In this document: positions 38,323 through 45,906 of the stretch, piece by piece
Numbering within the stretch: the stretch's first letter is position 1
Layout of the letters: each line of letters begins with the position of its first letter
Source of the DNA: Boseongicola sp. H5
GTDB taxonomy: Bacteria; Pseudomonadota; Alphaproteobacteria; Rhodobacterales; Rhodobacteraceae
Direction: 5' to 3'
Length of the DNA: 64,000 nucleotides
Assembly: GCA_020622165.1 (NCBI GenBank)
Contig: JACNMN010000004.1
Location: 62,001-126,000 of the forward strand
The notes under the pieces: generated by a model
What the model was told of the DNA's origin: nothing
The model's database searches: none
The model's input: only the letters and a program-made list of their open reading frames with translations
Program-made: the position numbers and the translations under genes

Positions 38323-38476
38323 GAGCGTCCTCTGCCTGAGATTGGTCCAAGGTCTTACGGGGGCGAGAGTTAAGGCTAAGTTTCGCGTCACTCGCGAGAT
38401 CGTTCGCATTTTCGCTTTCATGGTCCATTAAGGCCCGCCATGCGACGAGTTTCCGGGAGAACGGAAAAACCCTGTC

Positions 38477-39769
38477 GTGCCGGTGCCGAACATGAACCTT
38501 TCCCTGCGCCCGTCGGCACATGTGCCGACGCTGGACCCTGCCCGGCCGCGCGAGCGGGTGATGGTGCTGGATGACAGCAGGGCCCAAAGAACGCTGCTCT
38601 GCTCACTTCTGAAGCGATGGGGGCACGACGTTCTGTCTTGTGAGCGCCCCGAAATCGCCCTTGAGCTTCTGGCGGACCCGACGATCACGATGATTGTAAG
38701 CGATTGGGTGATGCCGGGAATGGATGGTCCTGAATTCTGTCGCCGTGTGCGTGCCATGGCGCGCGAAAGCTATGCCTATATCCTGCTTCTGACATCGAAA
38801 AGCGACAAGAACGCCATCGCGCATGGTCTGGATGCCGGGGCCGATGATTTCCTGACCAAGCCGGTGAATGGCCCGGAATTGCGCGCACGCATTCACGCGG
38901 GTGAACGGATCGTGGCCATGCAGCGGGAGCTGGTGGCAAAGAACAAGATGGTCAGCGCGGCCCTGTCCGAAATCAGCGCGCTTTACGATGCGCTTGATCG
39001 CGACCTGATGGAGGCCAAGAAGCTTCAGGCCTCGCTTCTGCAGGATACAATGCGTCAGTTCGATACGGCGATGGCCTCGTTCCTGCTGCGGTCCAGCGGA
39101 CATGTGGGCGGCGATCTTGTCGGATACTTTCCGGTTTCTGACCGTCAGATCGGGCTGTTTTCGCTGGATGTGTCGGGTCACGGCGTGACCTCCGCCATGA
39201 TGACCGCGCGGCTGGCCGGACGGCTGACCTCGGCCTCTCCGGAACAGAACATCGCGCTGGAACGACGGGCGGGCGGTGGCTATGCGCCCCTTTCTCCACA
39301 TCTGGTGGCCGCGCGTCTGAACCGCCTGATGCTGGAGGAAGTCGAAACCGATCTCTACTTCACGCTCTGTCTCGTCATCCTGGATTTGCCGACAGGCAGG
39401 ATCTCGATGGTCCAGGCCGGCCACCCCCATCCTGCCGTGCAGCGCCGCGATGGCCGGGTGGAGTTTCTGGGCCGGGGTGGTCTGCCCGTCGGTCTCTTGC
39501 CCGACGCGGAATATGAAACGCTGGAGGCCGAACTGGCCCCCGGCGACCGGTTGCTGATCTATTCCGATGGGTTGACCGAATGCCCCGGGCCTCACGGGGA
39601 CATGCTGGGGGAGGACTGGCTGACCAAGATGCTGCAAGCCGGGCGCCTGCAAACCGGGCGGCGGTTTCTCGATGGTCTCCTGACCGACTTGCAAGGCTAC
39701 GCCAACGGCTCGGATTTTCCCGATGACGTGTCGGCTATCTTGCTGGAATACACCGGCGCGGCTAGCTGA
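38477..39769 (+). CDS. Response regulator with PP2C/SpoIIE-type phosphatase output (RbaY-like)
   Basis: The N-terminal receiver domain (residues ~26-145) has DD at 32-33, phosphoacceptor D76 in VSDWVMPGMDG and the conserved Lys in FLTKPV. After a helical linker, a PP2C-like SpoIIE phosphatase domain (residues ~190-425) has GGDLVGYF, LDVSGHGVTSAM and YSDGLTE. It resembles RbaY of Rhodobacter capsulatus, which acts on the RbaV/RbaW partner-switch. The start may be GTG 38477 or ATG 38492; the better ribosome site (GGGAGA at 38455) does not decide. It converges with the Nudix gene with overlapping stops. Confidence 0.88.
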   Translation: MPVPNMNLSLRPSAHVPTLDPARPRERVMVLDDSRAQRTLLCSLLKRWGHDVLSCERPEIALELLADPTITMIVSDWVMPGMDGPEFCRRVRAMARESYAYILLLTSKSDKNAIAHGLDAGADDFLTKPVNGPELRARIHAGERIVAMQRELVAKNKMVSAALSEISALYDALDRDLMEAKKLQASLLQDTMRQFDTAMASFLLRSSGHVGGDLVGYFPVSDRQIGLFSLDVSGHGVTSAMMTARLAGRLTSASPEQNIALERRAGGGYAPLSPHLVAARLNRLMLEEVETDLYFTLCLVILDLPTGRISMVQAGHPHPAVQRRDGRVEFLGRGGLPVGLLPDAEYETLEAELAPGDRLLIYSDGLTECPGPHGDMLGEDWLTKMLQAGRLQTGRRFLDGLLTDLQGYANGSDFPDDVSAILLEYTGAAS

Positions 39770-40208
39770 GCCGCGCCATGGCTTGCGAAACGAAATGCCT
39801 GTCGCCGGAAACCGCCAGTCGCTCTGCCGCCTCTGCCCAGGGAAGAAACACCGGCCAGTGACCCGGCTCGGAGGGGGGGCCGATCCGAAGCCCCAGACGG
39901 GCCAGATAGACGTGGCATTGCTTCTGCGCCCAGAGATCGTATTCCGGCATGTAGGTGAAGCGATGAAACATCCCCATCCGGAGCGGCGCGCAAATGCGGT
40001 GTCCGGTTTCCTCCATCACTTCCCGATGCAACGCCGCGATGGCGCTTTCGCCGGGGTCGATACCGCCGCCGGGAAGCTGGAATTCAGGCCGCGGGCGTTC
40101 CTGAAACGTCGCCAGAAGCCCATCGCCGCAGTGGATGATCGCATAGACACCGGCACGGGGCGTATAGCGGCGGGTCGGGTCGGGCGGCTTGCCGAAACGG
40201 CGGTTCAT
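39762..40208 (-). CDS. Nudix hydrolase
   Basis: A 148-residue Nudix protein with the box GGGIDPGESAIAALHREV followed by MEETGH (residues 47-70). It cleaves nucleoside-diphosphate-linked compounds; the substrate is not clear. The N-terminus MNRRFGKPPDPTRRYTPR has the usual lead into the first beta strand. It overlaps the stop of the REC-PP2C gene and is divergent from kdsD. Confidence 0.88.
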   Translation of the reverse strand: MNRRFGKPPDPTRRYTPRAGVYAIIHCGDGLLATFQERPRPEFQLPGGGIDPGESAIAALHREVMEETGHRICAPLRMGMFHRFTYMPEYDLWAQKQCHVYLARLGLRIGPPSEPGHWPVFLPWAEAAERLAVSGDRHFVSQAMARLS

Positions 40209-40304
40209 GGGGTCTCCATCGTGGTGTCTGGCACTGCGAAGAGCTATGGCAGCCCCGCGCCCGGTTGAAAACCCGGCCTCTGTCCTTTGGCGAATCCTTG
40301 GGCT

Positions 40305-41282
40305 ATGGAACCGGATATGGACAAGACATTCGATCAGATGATCCGCGACACAGCGGCCCGCGTTCTGCGGATCGAAGGGCAGGCGGTTTCCGACATGGCG
40401 GAGAACCTCCCGCCGGATTTCGAAGCGTCGGTAGAGGCGATTTTGGACGTGAAGGGCCGGGTCATCCTGTCCGGCATCGGCAAATCCGGCCACATCGCGC
40501 GAAAGATAAGCTCCACCTTGGCCTCCACCGGGACCCCATCCGCCTTCGTACACCCTGCGGAGGCGAGCCACGGCGATCTGGGCATGATCATGCCCGGCGA
40601 TCTGGCAATCCTCATCTCCAACTCCGGGGAAACGGCGGAACTTCGGGATATCGTGGCCCATGTGGCGCGATTTTCCATTCCGATGATCGGCATATCCGGT
40701 CAGGCCGACAGCACATTGATGCGTGCGGCCGATCTCAGGCTTACCCTTCCGTCTGCGCCCGAGGCCTGCATCATCGGCATGGCGCCCACCACGTCGACCA
40801 CGCTTACACTGGCGCTTGGCGACGCCCTGGCTGTGGCGGTCATGGAGCGGCGCGGGTTCCTGCCCGAGCATTTCCGCACCTTCCACCCCGGCGGCAAGCT
40901 TGGCGCCCAGCTCAGCAAGGTGGCCCAGCTGATGCACGGCGTCGAGGAATTGCCGCTGGTTCGCGCCGAGACCGCGATGGGCGACACACTCCTTGAGATG
41001 AGCGAGAAAAGCTTCGGCATCGCAGGTGTGGTCGGCGATCACAAACTGATCGGTGTGATCTCCGACGGGGATCTTCGGCGCAATATGGATGGCCTGATGG
41101 ACAGAACCGCCGGTGATGTGGCCACGCGCAATCCACGCAGCATCGGCCCGGACATGCTGGCGGCCGAGGCGATGGCGATGATGTCGGAAAGCAAGATCAC
41201 AGCACTGTTCGTGGTCGACGATACAGGGCGCCCCATCGGTCTTCTGCACCTACATGATTGCCTGCGCGCAGGCATCGCCTAG
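40305..41282 (+). CDS. kdsD: D-arabinose 5-phosphate isomerase, KdsD/KpsF type
   Basis: Isomerises ribulose 5-phosphate to arabinose 5-phosphate for Kdo synthesis. The SIS domain (residues ~35-175) contains VILSGIGKSGHIARKI, TPSAFVHPAEASHGDLGMI and SNSGET, and two CBS domains follow (residues ~205-325). I chose ATG 40305; ATG 40317 or a TTG at 40287 are possible. The gene leads into the polysaccharide region and may supply Kdo for lipopolysaccharide or capsule. Confidence 0.92.
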   Translation: MEPDMDKTFDQMIRDTAARVLRIEGQAVSDMAENLPPDFEASVEAILDVKGRVILSGIGKSGHIARKISSTLASTGTPSAFVHPAEASHGDLGMIMPGDLAILISNSGETAELRDIVAHVARFSIPMIGISGQADSTLMRAADLRLTLPSAPEACIIGMAPTTSTTLTLALGDALAVAVMERRGFLPEHFRTFHPGGKLGAQLSKVAQLMHGVEELPLVRAETAMGDTLLEMSEKSFGIAGVVGDHKLIGVISDGDLRRNMDGLMDRTAGDVATRNPRSIGPDMLAAEAMAMMSESKITALFVVDDTGRPIGLLHLHDCLRAGIA

Positions 41283-41333
41283 CTCGAAACTCCGGTCGCA
41301 CTCCTGAAGGGCGGCGCTCTGGGCCGATCCCGT

Positions 41334-42641
41334 CTACCCGCGCCCGACGGCGGTGTATGCCTCGAACCCGGCCCGCTTGGCATCTCTGGCCGAATAGATA
41401 TTGCGCAGATCGGCCATGCGGGGCGTTGCCATTTTTTTGGCCATGCGCTCCAGGTCCAATGCCCGAAACTCGTTCCATTCGGTCAGGATAACTACCAGAT
41501 CGGCATTGTTTACGGCCTTGTACGGATCATCGAACCAACTGACACCGGGCAGCAGGCTTTCCCCTTCGCGGTGGCCCTGGGGGTCCACGACGCGGACCTT
41601 TGCGCCACCACCGACAAGGGCCGGCACGATGCTCAGGGACGGCGCATCGCGCATGTCATCGGTATTGGGTTTGAACGTCACCCCCAGAACCGCGATGGTT
41701 TTGCCGTTGAAGCTGTCGTCGCAGAGATCGCGCAGCTTTTCGATCATGCGATGCTTCACATGGTCGTTCACGCGGATCACCGTTTCAACGATGTGCTGCG
41801 GCACCGCGTGTTCCTGCCCGATCCGGGCCAGGGCGGATGTGTCTTTCGGAAAACAGGATCCGCCATAGCCCGGTCCGGCATGCAGGAACTTGTTGCCGAT
41901 ACGGCCGTCCAGACCCATCCCGCGGGAAACCTCCTTCACATCCGCGCCGACCTTTTCGCAGAGCGCGGCAACCTCGTTGATGAAGGTGATTTTCGTCGCG
42001 AGAAAAGCGTTGGCAGCATATTTGATCATCTCGGCGCTTTCCAGATCGGTCGTCAGGATCGGAAAGTCGCGCAGAAACAGCGGGCGGTAGATTTCGGCCA
42101 TGACCTCGCCCGCGCGCTCCGTCTGCACGCCGACCACCACACGGTCGGGGCGCATGAAATCGTCGATCGCGGCCCCTTCGCGCAGGAATTCCGGGTTCGA
42201 GGCGACATCGAACTCAGCGGACGGGTTCGCCTTGGCGACAACCTGTTTCACCTTTCGGTTCGTCCCGACGGGCACGGTCGATTTGGTCACGATCACGGTG
42301 TAGCCGGTCAGGGCATTTGCAACCTCTTCCGCCGCCGCCATCACATAGGTCAGATCCGCATGACCGTCGCCGCGCCGCGTGGGCGTTCCGACTGCGATGA
42401 ACACCGCTTCGGCCCCGTCGACCGCCCGGGCCAGATCGGTTGTGAAGGTCAGCCGCCCGGCCTCCACATTCTTGGCCAGCAGCGCGTCGAGGCCCGGCTC
42501 GTAGATGGGCACCTTGCCCGCATCAAGCATCTCGATCTTGCGCGGATCCTTGTCGACGCAGACAACGTCATGCCCGAAATCCGAAAAACACACCCCGGAG
42601 ACAAGACCGACATAGCCCGTTCCAATCATCGCAATACGCAT
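41334..42641 (-). CDS. ugd: UDP-glucose 6-dehydrogenase
   Basis: NAD-dependent two-step oxidation of UDP-glucose to UDP-glucuronate. The 435 residues begin with the Rossmann motif GTGYVGLVSG (residues 7-16) and contain the catalytic Cys in GPGYGGSCFPKD near residue 260 and the C-terminal VTFKPNTDDMRDAPS. The product would feed the epimerase encoded 81 bp upstream on the same strand. The two genes probably share a transcript. Confidence 0.96.
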   Translation of the reverse strand: MRIAMIGTGYVGLVSGVCFSDFGHDVVCVDKDPRKIEMLDAGKVPIYEPGLDALLAKNVEAGRLTFTTDLARAVDGAEAVFIAVGTPTRRGDGHADLTYVMAAAEEVANALTGYTVIVTKSTVPVGTNRKVKQVVAKANPSAEFDVASNPEFLREGAAIDDFMRPDRVVVGVQTERAGEVMAEIYRPLFLRDFPILTTDLESAEMIKYAANAFLATKITFINEVAALCEKVGADVKEVSRGMGLDGRIGNKFLHAGPGYGGSCFPKDTSALARIGQEHAVPQHIVETVIRVNDHVKHRMIEKLRDLCDDSFNGKTIAVLGVTFKPNTDDMRDAPSLSIVPALVGGGAKVRVVDPQGHREGESLLPGVSWFDDPYKAVNNADLVVILTEWNEFRALDLERMAKKMATPRMADLRNIYSARDAKRAGFEAYTAVGRG

Positions 42642-42722
42642 GCGCCCACTGCCCTTTTGTCACGCCCTTTTCGGGCTGGATTTCGTGAAGCTTATCACCG
42701 GCTTTTCGGCAAGGCGAGGTGC

Positions 42723-43751
42723 CTAGACATCATAGAAATCACGATACCACGCCACAAAACGCGCAACCCCGTCGGCAACCTTTGTCTGCGGCGTATAGCC
42801 GGTCAGCCTGTGCAGCAGATCCGCATCGGCCCAGGTCGCCGGAACGTCGCCCGGCTGCATATCCATCATGTTGCGGATCGCGGGCTTGCCGATCGCGTCC
42901 TCGATCGCGGCGATGAAATCCATCAACTGGACGGGCTCCGAGTTGCCGATGTTCACAACGCGCCAGGGCGCCACGGGCGAGAGGCTGTCGCCCTCGGCAA
43001 TCTCCTCCGCCTCCCCGGGACGGACGGGTGCCACATTGATCAGCCGCACGATGCCGTCGACCAGGTCATCCACATAGGTGAAGTCGCGCGCCATATCGCC
43101 GTGATTGTAGATGTCGATGGGTGCGCCTTCCAGAATCGCCTTGGTAAACTTGAAGAGCGCCATGTCCGGGCGACCCCAGGGTCCGTAGACGGTGAAAAAG
43201 CGGAACATGGTCGTCGGAAGTCCGAAGAGATGGGCATAGGAATGGGCCATCGCCTCGTTGGCTTTCTTGGTGGCCGCGTAGAACGACATCTGCGTGTCCG
43301 ATTTTGCCGTTTCCGCGTAGGGCATATCAGCACTTGCCCCGTAGACCGAGGAGGTCGAGGCCAGCAGCAGATGCGCAGGCGGCACCGCACGGGCGGCCTC
43401 CAGCACCCGGAATGTTCCGACCAGGTTGGCATTGACGTAGCTTTCGGGGTTTTCGATCGAATACCGCACACCCGCCTGCGCCGCGAGATGGATGACCGCG
43501 TCGGGCCTGTGATCGGCGAAAAGCCGATCCAGAATGCCCGGAGTCTCGATCCGTTCCGTCACAGTCTGGAAGCCCCGGTTTTGCAGCAACTCTCCCTGCC
43601 TGCGAGTCTTCAGCCTGACATCGTAGTAATCGGTGAGCGCATCTATGCCGACCACCTGCCATCCATCGGCCAGTAGTCGCTTGCAAAGGTGGTATCCGAT
43701 GAAGCCGGAAGACCCGGTGACCAGCGCTTTGCGTGAAATGGGCGATGGCAT
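42723..43751 (-). CDS. UDP-glucuronate 4-epimerase-like SDR protein
   Basis: Extended short-chain dehydrogenase of 342 residues with NAD motif GSSGFIGYH at residues ~13-21 and the catalytic pair in SSVYG and YAATKKANE (near residue 156). The TVYGPWGRPDMALF segment is characteristic of UDP-glucuronate 4-epimerases (CapI/WcvA type), which yield UDP-galacturonate. This agrees with ugd next door. The start MPSPIS is chosen; the longer frame upstream crosses the intergenic dyad. Confidence 0.9.
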   Translation of the reverse strand: MPSPISRKALVTGSSGFIGYHLCKRLLADGWQVVGIDALTDYYDVRLKTRRQGELLQNRGFQTVTERIETPGILDRLFADHRPDAVIHLAAQAGVRYSIENPESYVNANLVGTFRVLEAARAVPPAHLLLASTSSVYGASADMPYAETAKSDTQMSFYAATKKANEAMAHSYAHLFGLPTTMFRFFTVYGPWGRPDMALFKFTKAILEGAPIDIYNHGDMARDFTYVDDLVDGIVRLINVAPVRPGEAEEIAEGDSLSPVAPWRVVNIGNSEPVQLMDFIAAIEDAIGKPAIRNMMDMQPGDVPATWADADLLHRLTGYTPQTKVADGVARFVAWYRDFYDV

Positions 43752-43891
43752 GAGCTGTCCTTGTCTGTATGGGCTTTGCAGCCATAGCAACCCGCGCCCG
43801 CTCCGCCAAGGCCAGCCATGGCGAATCGTCATCGGCGGGATTTCGCAGGCGCAGCATCCGATGCCTCGTCGCGGGCGATGAATGTTTGGTA

Positions 43892-43919
43892 GCGTTAAGA
43901 ATTGGGAAACCAATAACGC
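43892..43919. repeat. Inverted repeat in the divergent region before the WbpM-like gene
   Basis: GCGTTA (43892-43897) is mirrored by TAACGC (43914-43919), and inside it ATTGG-gaaa-CCAAT forms a further dyad. The element lies between two divergent polysaccharide genes, 107 bp before the WbpM-like start, so it may be an operator. The rest of the 274-bp gap shows no gene that I can support. Confidence 0.45.
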
Positions 43920-44025
43920 CCACGGTGGATCGGGGCAAAGAGACCAAACTTGGTCGCCTTCGGGTGCCATGTTCCCCTTTGCTCCTTTGGCCTTTCGAAA
44001 GAAAGGCACCCGATCTGGACTGTGA

Positions 44026-45906
44026 ATGCTGAATTTCGTCAAATCTCTCACGCGCCGCGAAAAGAAGGTCACCTTGCTGATCGTGGACGTGGTGTTGATC
44101 CCGCTGGCTTTGGTGTTTTCCTTCGCGGTTCAGGCGATGCCCGTTCCGCCCCTGCAAACCCTGGAATTCGTGCTGCCGATCCTGCCCTACCTGATGGCCC
44201 TTGGCGCGGTGATTTCCGTCTTGCTAGGCGTCCCGGATATCCGGGTCAGTGCGTATGAGTGGCGCGGCGTGGCAAAAACCATGGCCTTCGCCATCTATCT
44301 GGCGATCGGAGCCGCGGTGTTGAGCGGGCTGTTTTCCGTTGATATTCCGCCAAGTCTGCACATCGATTTCGGCATCACCTTCTTTTTGCTTTCCGCCGCC
44401 AGTCGCGTGGTCATGTACCAGATACTCCTTGCGATCTACCGGTGGGACACGAAGCGATGCCGCGTGTTGATCTATGGCGCCGGAACAACCGGGATGCAGC
44501 TTGCGACCGCCCTGAAATCGCATGAAACAATCGACCCCGTCGCGTTTGTCGACGACAACCGGGCGCTCCACGGTCTGCTGATCGCCGGGCTCCCGGTCCA
44601 TGCGCCGGTGCGGATAGACACCCTCGTGACGGAGCTGAACGTGGATCGTGTGTTGCTTGCGATCCCGTCCCTCAGCCAGCCGAAACAGGCACGGATCGCC
44701 CGCAATCTTCAGGACAAGGGCCTTGAAGTGCAGACCCTGCCATCGTTCTCGCAGCTGATCGGCGAAGAGCCCTTGCTTGAACGGTTGACCACGCTTGACG
44801 CCCATTCCTATCTGCAGCGCCCGCAGGTGACCGCTGAGCTGGAAGAAGCCTGCGGCAGTTATAGCGGGCGATCCGTGCTGATCTCGGGCGCGGGGGGCTC
44901 TATCGGGGCGGAGCTGGCTCGCCAGGTTCTGGCCTGTGCGCCCAGCCGGCTGGTTCTCTATGAACTGAGCGAGCTTGCGCTTTACAATATCGAAATGGAA
45001 CTTCGCCCCCTGAACAAGGGCAGCGGGGTGGAGATCGTTCCGGTTCTGGGGTCGGTGACCGATGCGCGGCAGGTGCGGCAGGTGATCCAGGAAAACGGCG
45101 TTCAGGTCGTTCTTCACGCGGCCGCTTACAAACATGTCCCCCTGGTCGAACTCAATCCGCTGGCCGGGCTGAAAAACAATGTGCTCGGCACTCACACGCT
45201 GGCGCGCGAGGCCGCCGATGGACGGGTGGAACGTTTTGTCCTGATCTCCTCCGACAAGGCCGTCCGGCCCACAAGCGTCATGGGCGCCACCAAGCGCATC
45301 GCTGAACTGGTCGTCCAGGATTTCGCGTCGCGGCATCCCGAAACCGCCTTCGGTATCGTCAGGTTCGGCAATGTTCTGGGCTCTTCCGGCTCCGTCGTGC
45401 CGCTGTTTCAGGAACAGGTCAATCGCGGCGGGCCGGTCACCGTGACGGATCCGAACGTGATCCGCTATTTCATGACCGTGCGGGAGGCGGTTCATCTGGT
45501 GCTGCGCGCCGGTGCCATGGCCCGCGACGGCGAGGTCTTTCTGCTGGAGATGGGCGAGCCGGTATCGGTCTGGAAGCTTGCGCGCCAGGTCATAGAACGC
45601 GCGGGCTACACCGTGAAGGATGACGAGACACCTGACGGCGATATCGAAATCGTCTTCACCGGGCTGCGGAACGGTGAAAAACTGCAGGAGGAACTGACCG
45701 TTTCGGGGACCATATCGGCCACGCGCCATCCCAAGATTCTCTTCGCGCAGGAACCTCTTCTATCGGAAATCGAGGTGGCCTCCATCATCCGGGGCACGCG
45801 GGAAGCCATCGCCTCGGGCGATGCGAGGCGCGCCCGCGCGCTTGTGGCCCGGTGGCTCAAACCGCCGATGCCCGACGAAGACACGCGCGGCGTGGGGGCG
45901 TCGTGA
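44026..45906 (+). CDS. WbpM/CapD-type membrane nucleotide-sugar 4,6-dehydratase
   Basis: A 626-residue protein with four N-terminal membrane helices (residues ~15-130), a Rossmann-like domain with LIYGAGTTGMQLA (near 148) and an SDR domain with LISGAGGSIGAELA (near 287). The catalytic residues are in SSDKAVRPTSVMGATKR, where Met stands in place of Tyr, as in large membrane-bound WbpM homologues. It probably makes a 4-keto-6-deoxy UDP-HexNAc for surface sugar synthesis. It overlaps the yjbH-like gene by 4 bp if that starts at GTG. Confidence 0.92.
   Translation: MLNFVKSLTRREKKVTLLIVDVVLIPLALVFSFAVQAMPVPPLQTLEFVLPILPYLMALGAVISVLLGVPDIRVSAYEWRGVAKTMAFAIYLAIGAAVLSGLFSVDIPPSLHIDFGITFFLLSAASRVVMYQILLAIYRWDTKRCRVLIYGAGTTGMQLATALKSHETIDPVAFVDDNRALHGLLIAGLPVHAPVRIDTLVTELNVDRVLLAIPSLSQPKQARIARNLQDKGLEVQTLPSFSQLIGEEPLLERLTTLDAHSYLQRPQVTAELEEACGSYSGRSVLISGAGGSIGAELARQVLACAPSRLVLYELSELALYNIEMELRPLNKGSGVEIVPVLGSVTDARQVRQVIQENGVQVVLHAAAYKHVPLVELNPLAGLKNNVLGTHTLAREAADGRVERFVLISSDKAVRPTSVMGATKRIAELVVQDFASRHPETAFGIVRFGNVLGSSGSVVPLFQEQVNRGGPVTVTDPNVIRYFMTVREAVHLVLRAGAMARDGEVFLLEMGEPVSVWKLARQVIERAGYTVKDDETPDGDIEIVFTGLRNGEKLQEELTVSGTISATRHPKILFAQEPLLSEIEVASIIRGTREAIASGDARRARALVARWLKPPMPDEDTRGVGAS

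Noticed and set aside
41571-43676. 701-codon plus-strand frame opposite ugd and the epimerase gene
   Set aside because: It spans two real minus-strand genes and their gap, typical of high-GC shadow frames.
43883-44024. 47-codon plus-strand frame ending just before the WbpM-like start
   Set aside because: No ribosome site and no protein-like pattern; it starts inside the inverted repeat.
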